Below, piece after piece: positions 45,416 to 53,961 of a DNA stretch of 64,000 nt (within the stretch, counting starts at the first letter, position 1; the number at the start of each line of letters is the position of its first letter). The stretch is from contig NZ_SMBO01000004.1 in assembly GCF_004342985.1 (NCBI RefSeq), positions 372,001 to 436,000 on the forward strand, in the 5' to 3' direction. The DNA comes from Novosphingobium sp. PhB57. Lineage in GTDB: Bacteria; Pseudomonadota; Alphaproteobacteria; Sphingomonadales; Sphingomonadaceae. The position numbers and the translations under genes are program-made. The notes beneath the pieces are model-generated. The model was not told the origin of the DNA. It did not search any database and saw only the letters and a list, made by a program, of their open reading frames with translations.

Positions 45416-46312
45416 TCAGCCCTTCCGGAACACGGTATTGGCCACCTGCGTCAGCGGCAGGTCGTGCCCGGTGATCGATTCCGAATGGCCCAGGAACAAA
45501 TGGCCGCCCGGCTTCAGGCAATCGACCAGTTGGGACACGACCTTGCGCTGCGTCGGCTTGTCGAAATAGATCAGCACGTTGCGGCAGAACACCAAATGCA
45601 TGGGCTCGCCCACCGGGTAGCGATCGTCCATCAGGTTGAGCCGGGCGAAGCCGATCGCGCTGCGCAGTGCGGGCACCATGCGCACGTCGTTCCGCGCCGG
45701 ATCGCGCGGGAACATCACATATTTGCGCTGAAGGGCGTCCGGCACCGGATCGACGAGTTCCGCCGGATAGATGCCGGCGCGCGCGGTTTCGAGCACGTCG
45801 GTATCGAGATCGGTGGCCAGGATGCCGTAGTCCGGCCCGCCCTGGGTCTCGGCATGATCGTCCAGCACCATGGCCAGGGTATAGGGTTCCGGCCCGGTCG
45901 AGCAGGCCGCGCTCCACGCCCGGATCGTGCGCACGCCGCGCGCGGTCATCTCCGGCAGGATGACCTTGCTCAGGTAGTCGAAATGGCCGGGCTCGCGGAA
46001 GAAGTCGGTCTTGTTGGTGGTGACCGCATTGATCAGCGAGAGCCCTTCCTGCGCCAGGTTTTCACCGGCGAAGATGTAGTCGCAGTAGTCGTCCAGCGTG
46101 CGCGACCCGCTTGCCCGCTGGCGGCGGCGCAGGCGGCCTTCGAGCATGGTCTTCTTGCTCTCGGGCATCTTGATGCCGGAATATTCGTAGATGTAGGCCG
46201 CCAGCCGCGCGAAATTGCGCTTGCTCATCGGGTCGCTGCCATGGTGCCCTGCGGCGAGGGCACTGGACGAAGTGCGATTGGCCAAGGCTGTCGTTTGCGC
46301 GGTTGCGGTCAT
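45416..46312 (-). CDS. cheR: Chemotaxis protein methyltransferase
   Basis: A 298-residue CheR: transfers methyl groups from S-adenosylmethionine to receptor glutamates. Helical N-terminal domain ([21 protein letters not shown]), then the methyltransferase domain with [16 protein letters not shown] near residue 134, [11 protein letters not shown] and [11 protein letters not shown]. The first 28 residues are low-complexity; translation may instead begin at the Met of MSKRNF. It sits between cheW and cheB. Confidence 0.95.
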   Translation of the reverse strand: MTATAQTTALANRTSSSALAAGHHGSDPMSKRNFARLAAYIYEYSGIKMPESKKTMLEGRLRRRQRASGSRTLDDYCDYIFAGENLAQEGLSLINAVTTNKTDFFREPGHFDYLSKVILPEMTARGVRTIRAWSAACSTGPEPYTLAMVLDDHAETQGGPDYGILATDLDTDVLETARAGIYPAELVDPVPDALQRKYVMFPRDPARNDVRMVPALRSAIGFARLNLMDDRYPVGEPMHLVFCRNVLIYFDKPTQRKVVSQLVDCLKPGGHLFLGHSESITGHDLPLTQVANTVFRKG

Positions 46313-46340
46313 CTGCGCGGCTCCAGAATTCGAATTGAGG

Positions 46341-46370
46341 GTCAGGCAGCGAAGGACGTCAGGCAGCGAA
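46341..46370. repeat. 13-bp direct repeat at the end of the second cheW
   Basis: GTCAGGCAGCGAA occurs at 46341-46353 and 46358-46370. The right copy encodes the last residues and stop of the cheW at 46359; the left copy repeats them just downstream. Looks like a local duplication of the gene end. Confidence 0.8.
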
Positions 46371-46832
46371 CGACAGGCGCGAGGCTTCCTCGGCCGAGAA
46401 GATGCGCGGCATGTCCACCAGCACGGTGAAGCCCTCCTCGCGCTTCACCACCCCGCCGATATATTCGGACGGCCAGCGCACGCCGACATCGGGCGCGCCG
46501 CCCATCTGGTCCGCCCGGAAGCTGGTGACCTCGATCACCCGGTCCACCACCAGCCCCAGCACCAGCACGCGGTCCTCCAGCGGAATGTCCACCACCAGGA
46601 TGCGCGTCGCCGGCGTCGGTTCCGTCTGCGGCAGGCCCAGCCGCAGGCGGAAATCGATCGTGGTCACGCCTTCGCCGCGCATGTCGGTGAGGCCGAGCAG
46701 ATAGTCCGGCCCGCCCGGAATGCGGAAGGTTTCGCGGTAGTCCAGGATCTCGCGGACCAGTGTCACCGGCACCGCGAAGATCTCCGCTCCCAGGCCGAAG
46801 GTAACGGCCTGGATCTCCTGGACGTCGCTCAT
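46359..46832 (-). CDS. cheW: CheW coupling protein (second copy in operon)
   Basis: A 157-residue CheW that links receptors to CheA. Typical features: [48 protein letters not shown], and [13 protein letters not shown]. It overlaps the upstream MCP gene by ATGA. It is clearly different from the other cheW in the operon, so the two may couple different receptors, or one may serve the soluble receptor. Confidence 0.93.
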   Translation of the reverse strand: MSDVQEIQAVTFGLGAEIFAVPVTLVREILDYRETFRIPGGPDYLLGLTDMRGEGVTTIDFRLRLGLPQTEPTPATRILVVDIPLEDRVLVLGLVVDRVIEVTSFRADQMGGAPDVGVRWPSEYIGGVVKREEGFTVLVDMPRIFSAEEASRLSFAA

Positions 46833-48634
46833 GCCGCGTGCATCCCGAAGGCGTCGTCGTGATCGTCCGGCCCGCCCATCGCGAGGTCGAGCGCGAAGCC
46901 GTTGGTGCGGGCCTGGCCATTGGCGGCCGCAGGGCGCTTCGCGGGCGCCTTCACCGCCGTCTTGATCGATGCGGAGATCGAGCTTGGCTTGCGGGCCGGG
47001 GCGGCGGCACGGGGCGCCTTGCCGGCATCGTCGACGCGGAAGTAGGCGATCGAGGCCTGAAGTTCCTCGGCCTGAGCCGCCAGTTCTTCCGATGTTGCGG
47101 AAATCTCTTCCGAAGCTCCGGCGTTCTGCTGGGTGACCTGGTCGAGCTGCTGGATCGCCTGGTTGATCTGGCCCGCGCCGATGTCCTGTTCGCGGCAGGC
47201 AGCACTGATTTCCGAGATCAGTTCGGCGGTGCGGCGGATATCGGGCACCAGCTTGGAGAGCATCTCGCCCGCCTCGGTGGCGGCATCGACGGTATTGGAC
47301 GAAACGGCACCGATTTCGGCGGCCGCGCCTTGGCTGCGTTCGGCCAGCTTGCGCACTTCCGAAGCGACGACGGCGAAGCCGCGGCCATGTTCGCCCGCGC
47401 GCGCCGCCTCGACAGCCGCATTGAGCGCGAGCAGGTCGGTCTGGCGGGCGATTTCCTGCACGATGCCGATCTTCTCGGCAATCGTGCGCATGGCGCCTAC
47501 CGCACGGTCGACTGCGATGCCGCTGGCTTCGGCGTCCTGGGCCGACTGGCGCGCGATCTTCTCGGTCTGGGCGGCATTCTCGGCGTTCTGCTTGATGTTG
47601 GCCGACATCTCTTCCATCGAGGCCGAGGCCTGCTCTGCCGCAGCGGCCTGCTCGGTCGCGCCCTGCGAGACCTGCTCGGAAGTCGAGGAGAGTTCCTGGC
47701 TGCCGCTGGCAACATTGTTGGCCGCCACGGTGGCATCGCCCACCACGCCGCGCAGGCGCTCGATCATGCGGACGAGCGCATGGCCCAGCTTGTCCTGTTC
47801 CGACAGGGGCTTGTGGCTGACGGTCAGGTCGCCATCAGCGATCTTGTCGGCCAGGGCGGCGCTGACGCGCAAGTTCGCGGTCATCTTGTTGACGGTGTCG
47901 ACAAGGTCCTTGATCTCGTCGTTCGAGGTCACTTCCACGTCGTTGTCGAGGTCGCCGATGGCCACCGCATTGATCGCAGTGCCGACCCGGCCGAGACCGC
48001 GCGAGACGATCAGCGAGATCCACACCGCGCCCACGAGCGCGCCGATGAAGGCGACGGCGGCGACGGTCAGCAGCGTGGCCCGTGCCGAGGCATAGAGCGC
48101 GTCGGTTTCCTTATCGACCTTACCCATGTCTTCACGGGCGCGGGCGACGAGGTCCTCGGTCAGCTTGGTGACGCGGTCCAGGGAATCGCGGGCGCTGCCC
48201 AGCGCCAGCACGGCGGCTTCGTCGTTCTGACCGGCCCGGGCCATCGCCCTGATGCGCGCGTCCAGCGGCTTGAAGGTCTCGTACGAGGTGCGCATTTCGC
48301 GCCAGGCCTGCTTGGTTTCGGCCTGGGCATTCGCCTCGCCTTCTTCCAGCAGCCGATCGAATTCGGTCATCGAGCGGCTGGCCTTGTCGTCGAATTCCTT
48401 CACCAGCTCCGGATCGTTCGTCATCGTCATGTTGCGCTCATTGCGCGCCAGCGTGCCGAACACGACCTGGACCTGCTGCGCGCGGTCGAGGCGGGCGGCC
48501 GGGCCGCTGATGAGGTCGGTGATGGCGGTGTTGAGCGTGCCGAGGCGCGTCAGGCTGACGCCGACGACGACTGCAAGCAGGATCAGGATGATGGCGAAAG
48601 TCACGCCCAGTTTCATCTTTATGGTAGCGCGCAT
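46829..48634 (-). CDS. Methyl-accepting chemotaxis protein (membrane receptor 1)
   Basis: A 601-residue transmembrane chemoreceptor. Helix 1 at about residues 9-31, a four-helix-bundle periplasmic sensor, helix 2 at about 190-213, HAMP region, then the signalling hairpin with the invariant tip [25 protein letters not shown]. After the hairpin comes an Ala/Pro-rich linker and a C-terminal tail with GFALDL, GGPD and final HAA that is shared with receptor 2. No canonical NWETF-type CheR docking peptide. Starts 68 bp after receptor 2. Confidence 0.94.
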   Translation of the reverse strand: MRATIKMKLGVTFAIILILLAVVVGVSLTRLGTLNTAITDLISGPAARLDRAQQVQVVFGTLARNERNMTMTNDPELVKEFDDKASRSMTEFDRLLEEGEANAQAETKQAWREMRTSYETFKPLDARIRAMARAGQNDEAAVLALGSARDSLDRVTKLTEDLVARAREDMGKVDKETDALYASARATLLTVAAVAFIGALVGAVWISLIVSRGLGRVGTAINAVAIGDLDNDVEVTSNDEIKDLVDTVNKMTANLRVSAALADKIADGDLTVSHKPLSEQDKLGHALVRMIERLRGVVGDATVAANNVASGSQELSSTSEQVSQGATEQAAAAEQASASMEEMSANIKQNAENAAQTEKIARQSAQDAEASGIAVDRAVGAMRTIAEKIGIVQEIARQTDLLALNAAVEAARAGEHGRGFAVVASEVRKLAERSQGAAAEIGAVSSNTVDAATEAGEMLSKLVPDIRRTAELISEISAACREQDIGAGQINQAIQQLDQVTQQNAGASEEISATSEELAAQAEELQASIAYFRVDDAGKAPRAAAPARKPSSISASIKTAVKAPAKRPAAANGQARTNGFALDLAMGGPDDHDDAFGMHAA

Positions 48635-48702
48635 GGCAATGGGAATCCTGGAAGGCGGATTGGGGGGAAAGTCGGTAATGTGAGGTTAGTCAGGAGGAGA
48701 CG

Positions 48703-50391
48703 TCAGGCCGCGTGAGTGCTGAACGCCTCGTCCTCGCTGTCGGGACCGCCGGTGGAGAGATCGAGCGCAAAGCCGCGGGCGCGGGCCTGCTGGTCGGCCA
48801 CCGAAAGCGCGCGCGGCGGCCGGGCCGGTGCCCTGCGCGGCACGGCCGCCGCCTGGACCGCCTGACGGACCGCCACCGGCGCGGCCTTGCGGCGATTGGC
48901 GTGATCGGAGACGCGGAAGTAAGCGATCGAAGCCTGAAGCTCCTCGGCCTGCGCGGCCAGTTCCTCGGAAGTCGTCGAGATCTGCTCGGAAGCGCCGGCG
49001 TTCTGCTGGGTCACCTGGTCGAGCTGCTGGATCGCCTCGTTGATCTGGGAGGCACCGATATCCTGTTCGCGGCAGGCGACGCTGATTTCAGAGACCAGTT
49101 CGGCCGTGCGGCGGATGTCTGGCACCAGCTTGGAAAGCATCTCGCCCGCCTCGGCCGCTGCCTGCACGGTCTCGGTGGAAACCGCGCCGATCTCCGCTGC
49201 CGCGTGCTGGCTGCGTTCGGCGAGCTTGCGCACTTCGGATGCGACCACGGCAAAGCCGCGGCCATGCTCACCGGCGCGCGCCGCTTCCACGGCCGCGTTA
49301 AGCGCCAGAAGGTCGGTCTGACGGGCGATTTCCTGAACGATGCCGATCTTCTCGGCAATCGTGCGCATGGCGCCGACCGCGCGGTTCACGGCAACGCCGC
49401 TGCTTTCCGCATCCTTGGAGGACTGGCGCGCGATCTTCTCGGTCTGCGCGGCATTGTCGGCGTTCTGCTTGATGTTGGCGGCCATCTCTTCCATCGAGGC
49501 CGAAGCCTGCTCGGCAGCGGCGGCCTGTTCGGTGGCGCCTTGCGAGACCTGCTCGGAATTGGCCGAAAGCTCCTGGCTTCCCGCCGACACGTTCTCGGCA
49601 GCCACAGTGGCATCACCGACCACGCCGCGCAGGCGTTCGATCATGGTGTTCACATGGCCCAGCAGATCGCCGATCTCGTCGTTGGACCTGACTTCGGCGG
49701 TGCGGGTAAGGTCACCGTCGGCAACCTGGCGCATGGCATCGCCGGCCGCCTTCAGTCCGCGCGAGATCACCAGTCCCAGATAGGCCGCGGCGATCACAGT
49801 GATCAGCACGGCTGCAAGCCCCATACCGATCATCAGCGAACGGGCCGCGCCATACGTCACTTCGGTGTCGTCGTCGGCCTTCGCCATCGTCCGCTGCTCG
49901 ACCTGGACCAGACCTTCGACGGTCTTGGTCACGGCCTGGACCCGATCGCGCGATTCGCCCATGGTCAGCGCAGCGGCGGCAGCCTTGTCGCGGCTGCTGA
50001 GGTCGCTCACCTGCTGGTTCACCGGCTTGAACGCGGTCCACTGCTCGCGAAGCTGCGCCCAGGCGCTGCGCGTCTCGCCCGAGGCGGCGGTATTGCCCTG
50101 TTCCACTTCCTGGTCGACCCGGTCTCGCGTGGTGGCGATGCGCGTTTCCAGCTCGCGGCGCTCCACCGCATCCTCGGTGAGGACCAGGTTCTTCTCGGCG
50201 CGCACCATCATGCTCACGCCGCTGTCGATGGCGCGGGCGCGGTCGAGCTGCCGCGCGGGGCCTGTCACCAGGTTGCCGACAGCGTCGTTAAGCGTGGTGA
50301 GGCGGGAAACGCCGACCACGATAGTCGCCGTCATGATGATCAGCAGGAGCCCGAAGGTCCCCCAAAGCTTCAGCTTGATGGTTGCGCGCAT
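48703..50391 (-). CDS. Methyl-accepting chemotaxis protein (membrane receptor 2)
   Basis: A 562-residue chemoreceptor, tandem paralogue of receptor 1. Helix 1 at about 9-33, four-helix-bundle sensor (much diverged from receptor 1), helix 2 near residue 190, HAMP, and a nearly identical signalling domain. It has the same C-terminal GFALDL / GGPD / HAA tail after a basic Pro-rich linker. ATG with GGAG five bases upstream; the frame extends to 50448 but that is unneeded. It is about 39 residues shorter than receptor 1, the difference lying mainly around the HAMP region. Confidence 0.93.
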   Translation of the reverse strand: MRATIKLKLWGTFGLLLIIMTATIVVGVSRLTTLNDAVGNLVTGPARQLDRARAIDSGVSMMVRAEKNLVLTEDAVERRELETRIATTRDRVDQEVEQGNTAASGETRSAWAQLREQWTAFKPVNQQVSDLSSRDKAAAAALTMGESRDRVQAVTKTVEGLVQVEQRTMAKADDDTEVTYGAARSLMIGMGLAAVLITVIAAAYLGLVISRGLKAAGDAMRQVADGDLTRTAEVRSNDEIGDLLGHVNTMIERLRGVVGDATVAAENVSAGSQELSANSEQVSQGATEQAAAAEQASASMEEMAANIKQNADNAAQTEKIARQSSKDAESSGVAVNRAVGAMRTIAEKIGIVQEIARQTDLLALNAAVEAARAGEHGRGFAVVASEVRKLAERSQHAAAEIGAVSTETVQAAAEAGEMLSKLVPDIRRTAELVSEISVACREQDIGASQINEAIQQLDQVTQQNAGASEQISTTSEELAAQAEELQASIAYFRVSDHANRRKAAPVAVRQAVQAAAVPRRAPARPPRALSVADQQARARGFALDLSTGGPDSEDEAFSTHAA

Positions 50392-50444
50392 GGTGGCTCC
50401 GCGGTTTTTCGGCCCGGCCGATCGGCTCGGTTGATCGGCTGGGC

Positions 50445-50972
50445 TCAATGGACGGTGGACGGCTGGCTGGCGGCATCGGTGCCGCCGACCAGCGAGTGGA
50501 AAATCGCGGCCAGATCGGGCAGGACGACCACGCCGTCCTGCCGGCGAACCAGCTCGCGAACGAAATCGCGGCGCCAGCGCATGCCGACGGCGGGCGGTTC
50601 CTCGCTGGCGGCGCGCTGCAGCGTCGCCACTTCGTGAACCTTGTCGGTGCGAATGCCGATCTGGAACGTTTCGCCCCCGGCATCCGTCTCGACTTGCGTC
50701 TCGATCACGACGATGCGGCTGTCGACGGTCGCTTCGGCCGCCGGCATGGCGAAGGCCAGCCGAAGGTCGGCGATCGGGATGATCTTGCCGCGAAAGTTGA
50801 CGACACTGCCCAGCAGCGGCGCCGCGCCGGGGACGCGGGTTTCCGGCAGAAGGTCCAGGATTTCGCGGACCAGCGTGGCTTCCAGCGCGAAAGTCTCAGC
50901 GCCCAAATTGAAGGTCAGCACTTCGAGATTGCCCTCGGCATCCCACTGCGTGGCGGTTGGTTGTGCGCTCAT
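50445..50972 (-). CDS. cheW: CheW coupling protein (first copy in operon)
   Basis: A 175-residue CheW-type coupling protein: [42 protein letters not shown] and [14 protein letters not shown]. Six bases separate it from cheA. It carries a slightly longer C terminus than usual. Together with the other cheW it supplies the CheA-receptor array. Confidence 0.93.
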   Translation of the reverse strand: MSAQPTATQWDAEGNLEVLTFNLGAETFALEATLVREILDLLPETRVPGAAPLLGSVVNFRGKIIPIADLRLAFAMPAAEATVDSRIVVIETQVETDAGGETFQIGIRTDKVHEVATLQRAASEEPPAVGMRWRRDFVRELVRRQDGVVVLPDLAAIFHSLVGGTDAASQPSTVH

Positions 50973-50978
50973 GGGTGC

Positions 50979-53006
50979 TTATCCGGCGGCGCGAAGCCGC
51001 TCCTCCTGGTTCTGGCCGAGCATGACGAGCTGCGCGACGTCGAGGATCAGGGCGACGCCGCCGTCGCCCAGGATCGTGGCGCCCGCGAAAGTCGCCACGT
51101 CGCGGTGCAGCGGCGACATGGATTTGATGACCGTCTGGTGGCTGCCGATGATCTGGTCCACCACCAGGCCGACACGCTCGGTGCCGGTGGCGATGACGAC
51201 GATCTTCTGGTGCGGATCGGGCCGCGTGCCGGTGTCGAAGATCTCGCGCAGGCGCAGGAACGGCACCAGCCGGTCGCGCAAGGTGATGAAGCTGCGACCG
51301 CGCGAGCGCAGGTCTTCCTCAAGGCTGAGTTCGAGGCATTCCTCCACCGCGCCGAGCGGGATCACGTAGCGGCCCTCGCCCACGCGGACGAGCAGCCCGT
51401 CGATGATCGCCAGCGTCAGCGGAATGCGCAGCACCACGGTGGAGCCCTCGCCGGGCGCCGAGGTGATGTCGATGGCGCCGCGCAGGCTCTCGATCGTGCG
51501 CTTCACCACGTCCATGCCGACGCCGCGCCCCGAAAGGTTGGTCACTTGCGCCGCCGTGGAGAAGCCCGGGTGGAAGATCATCTGCAGCAGATCGTGATCG
51601 GACACCTGCTGGCCGGGCTGGATCAACCCCTGCGTTTCCGCCTTGGCGCGTACGCGGGCGCGGTCGATACCGCGTCCATCGTCGCGGATGGTGATGAGCA
51701 CTTCGCCGCCCGCCTGATGGGCGGAAAGGCGAACCTGTCCGGCGGCCGGCTTGCCGGCGGCAAGGCGATCCTCGGGGGTTTCCAGCCCGTGATCGCAGGC
51801 ATTGCGGATCAGGTGGACCATCGGATCGGCCAGACGCTCGATCATGGTCTTGTCGACTTCGGTGGTCTCGCCTTCGGTCGAAAGCTCGATGGTCTTGCCG
51901 GTTTCGCGCGCAAGATCGTGGACCAGGCGGCGGAAGCGGCTGAACAGGCTGGCAACGGGCACCATGCGCAGCACCATCATGGTATCGCGCAATTCACCGG
52001 CAAGCCGTTCGATTTCCTCGGAAATCGAGCGAAGCGCCAGCTCGTTGCCGACTGCCGAACCCTGCCCGCTGGCAAGCTGCGACAAGCGACTCTGCACGAT
52101 CACGAGTTCGCCCACGCGGTCCATCAGCTCGTCCAGCCGCTCGGCCGGAACGCGCACGCTTTCACCAGCGGGCTTGGCGCTCGGGTTGCCGCTCGGGTTG
52201 GCGCCGGCACGGTTCGCTGGACCGTCCTGCGCGGTGGCAGGCGCCTCCACGACAGGCATTTCCTCGGCGATTTCGGGCGCAGCCTCGGCGCCCTCGTCAC
52301 TAAGCGGCTCCACGGTCAATTCCATGTCGTCCATCACGAAGATGAAGACGTCGTCGATATCCTCACGCGAGATGTCGCCGCGCAGTTCGACGTCCCAGCC
52401 GATGTGGCATTCGGTCGGCACCAGTTCGGCCAGTGGCGGCACCGTGTCGGTGCGCGCGACGATCTTGCATTCACCCAGTTCGCGCAGCTCGTCGAGCAGC
52501 ATCAGCGGGTTGGTGCCATTCGCCATGGCGTCGGCGGGAAGCCGGAAGAACAGGCGCCAGCCGCCGCACGCGACCTGCTTCGGTTGCGCCGTCGGCGCGG
52601 CAGAAGCAGCAGGAGCGGATGCTTCGCCCCCCGCCGCGTCGATCGCCGCCTGAAGCTGCTCCAGTATCACCGCACCAGTGCTTTCCAACCCGGTGCCGTC
52701 GCCCTCGATCAGCGCGCGCATGTGATCGCGCGCGGAGAGGATCACCGCCACCAGTTCCTGCGTCGCCGGGGCCAGCCCCTTGCGCACGCGGTCGAACGCG
52801 GTTTCGCAGTGGTGGGTGAAATTGGCCAGCGCGTCGAAGCCGAACATCGCGCCGGATCCCTTGAGCGTGTGCAGCCCCCGGAACACTTCGTCGATCAGCG
52901 CGCGGTCGTCCAGCCGGTGGTCAAGGTCGAGCAAGCCGTGCTCGATCAGGTCCAGCAGTTCGCCCGCCTCGACGCGGAACGCCGCGACCGGGTCCTGCGT
53001 GCTCAC
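50979..53006 (-). CDS. cheA: Chemotaxis histidine kinase
   Basis: A 675-residue CheA. Domains in order: Hpt with phosphorylatable H46 (LHTLKGSGAMFGF); an intermediate P2-like domain at about 150-235 (WRLFFRLPADAM, HIGWDVELRGDI); a Pro/Ala linker; dimerisation helices (LDELMDRVGELVIVQSRL); ATPase with HLIRNACDHGLE, DDGRGID and GRGVGMDVV; and a C-terminal CheW-like domain. All catalytic boxes are intact. GTG start, sharing GTGA with the cheY stop. It phosphorylates the adjacent CheY and CheB. Confidence 0.97.
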   Translation of the reverse strand: MSTQDPVAAFRVEAGELLDLIEHGLLDLDHRLDDRALIDEVFRGLHTLKGSGAMFGFDALANFTHHCETAFDRVRKGLAPATQELVAVILSARDHMRALIEGDGTGLESTGAVILEQLQAAIDAAGGEASAPAASAAPTAQPKQVACGGWRLFFRLPADAMANGTNPLMLLDELRELGECKIVARTDTVPPLAELVPTECHIGWDVELRGDISREDIDDVFIFVMDDMELTVEPLSDEGAEAAPEIAEEMPVVEAPATAQDGPANRAGANPSGNPSAKPAGESVRVPAERLDELMDRVGELVIVQSRLSQLASGQGSAVGNELALRSISEEIERLAGELRDTMMVLRMVPVASLFSRFRRLVHDLARETGKTIELSTEGETTEVDKTMIERLADPMVHLIRNACDHGLETPEDRLAAGKPAAGQVRLSAHQAGGEVLITIRDDGRGIDRARVRAKAETQGLIQPGQQVSDHDLLQMIFHPGFSTAAQVTNLSGRGVGMDVVKRTIESLRGAIDITSAPGEGSTVVLRIPLTLAIIDGLLVRVGEGRYVIPLGAVEECLELSLEEDLRSRGRSFITLRDRLVPFLRLREIFDTGTRPDPHQKIVVIATGTERVGLVVDQIIGSHQTVIKSMSPLHRDVATFAGATILGDGGVALILDVAQLVMLGQNQEERLRAAG

Positions 53007-53371
53007 CGGCCCAGCACCTTGCGCGAAACCTTGATCAGCTGTTCGGGCACGAAGGGCTTCACCAGCCAGCCGGTGGCGCCGGCCGCCTTGGCCTGCTGCT
53101 TCATGGCATCGTCGCTTTCGGTGGTGAGGAAGATGATCGGTACGCCGGCCTGTTCGGGCGCCTTGCGCAGTTCGCGGATCATCGTCAGTCCGTCCATGTT
53201 GGGCATGTTGAGATCGGTGATGATCAGGTCGAACCGCTTTGCGCCCGCTGCGGCAAGGCCTTCCACGCCATCGCCGGCTTCGGTGACATCATAGCCCGCG
53301 CCGGTCAGCGCGATGCGGATCGCCATGCGCAGGCTGGGGGAATCGTCGACGGTGAGGATAGAGGCAGTCAT
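53003..53371 (-). CDS. cheY: CheY-type response regulator
   Basis: A 122-residue single-domain receiver. Acidic pair D9/D10, phospho-acceptor D53 (ITDLNMPNMDG), T83/T84 and K105 (VKPF) are all present. It receives phosphate from CheA; the output target (flagellar motor or another effector) is not encoded in the window. ATGA overlap with the STAS gene and GTGA overlap with cheA. No cheZ or other phosphatase gene is nearby. Confidence 0.94.
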   Translation of the reverse strand: MTASILTVDDSPSLRMAIRIALTGAGYDVTEAGDGVEGLAAAGAKRFDLIITDLNMPNMDGLTMIRELRKAPEQAGVPIIFLTTESDDAMKQQAKAAGATGWLVKPFVPEQLIKVSRKVLGR

Positions 53372-53679
53372 TGCGGCAGTTCTCCGTGGAACCAGAATTC
53401 GATGTCCGGGGGGGTAAGGTCCGTCAGGAAGCCCGCGCGCTGGAGCAGGGCGGCTACGGCGCCGCTGGCGGGCTGCGTCAGCCGCAGATCGCGGCCCGCA
53501 CGCGCCCATTGTCCGCGCGCAGAGTAAATAATCTCGATGAAAGCAAGATCAACTTCGGCCAGTGAAGACAGATCAAGATCGACGTCCTGATCTTCTTCAA
53601 GCTTCGCGCGGAGAACTGCCACGAATTGGTGAGCGGATCGAACCGTCACCGAATCCGGAACTACCATGGCGTGGCGCAT
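53368..53679 (-). CDS. STAS-domain protein heading the chemosensory operon
   Basis: A 103-residue STAS-fold protein. The core DVDLDLSSLAEVDLAFIEIIYSARGQWARAGRDLRLTQ matches anti-sigma-antagonist-type STAS domains, but the usual phosphorylatable Ser of the DSSG loop is absent (VDLAF). I start at MRHAMV, which has GAGGA close upstream; the frame is open to 53802. First gene of the operon, linked by ATGA to cheY. It may bind a nucleotide, lipid or partner protein rather than being switched by phosphorylation. Confidence 0.75.
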   Translation of the reverse strand: MRHAMVVPDSVTVRSAHQFVAVLRAKLEEDQDVDLDLSSLAEVDLAFIEIIYSARGQWARAGRDLRLTQPASGAVAALLQRAGFLTDLTPPDIEFWFHGELPQ

Positions 53680-53961
53680 CACTTCCTCTGGGATTTCGCC
53701 AAATGCGTGAACCGCTTCGGCGCGAACGGGGGGATGCTTTGTTTTTAGAGGAAATCCGGCACAAATGGACTTTCCCAGCCGATTTTTTTCGCCTGAAGCC
53801 ACAACGAAGCCTGGCCGTAATGCTTCCCGAACACATCCCTTCGTGCGAGGCCGACGGCGATACCGGCCGACATGAAAAAAGGGGCCGACGCACCGCAGTG
53901 CGCCGGCCCCCTATCTTGCGGATCGCCCTCTATCAGGAGACGGCGCTTCGCGTTTCCTTGC
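53680..53961. promoter_or_regulatory. Intergenic region before the che operon
   Basis: 282 bp between the STAS start and the autotransporter stop. It contains the terminator at 53875-53910 and, on the minus strand, AT-rich patches (around 53738-53790) that probably hold the operon promoter. I could not match a sigma-28 or sigma-54 consensus with confidence. Confidence 0.4.
53875..53910 (-). terminator. Rho-independent terminator of the first autotransporter gene
   Basis: A 13-bp stem, GGGGCCGACGCAC (53881-53893) against 53898-53910 with one mismatch (G-T type), closes a CGCA loop. On the minus strand it is followed by TTTTTT (53880-53875). It lies 51 bp after the autotransporter stop and should insulate the che operon from it. 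Confidence 0.85.

Noticed and set aside
50382..53294. 970-codon plus-strand frame opposite cheA and cheW
   Set aside because: The minus strand encodes intact CheA and CheW with all motifs; this frame is a shadow typical of high-GC DNA.
42467..53679. Idea that the che locus is a mobile or transferred island
   Set aside because: No integrase, direct repeats, tRNA or composition change at either edge; genes abut neighbours by overlap or normal gaps.
53745..53873. 42-codon minus-strand ORF between the terminator and the che operon
   Set aside because: Its ATG directly follows the terminator T-run, has no ribosome-binding site, and the sequence has no recognisable features.
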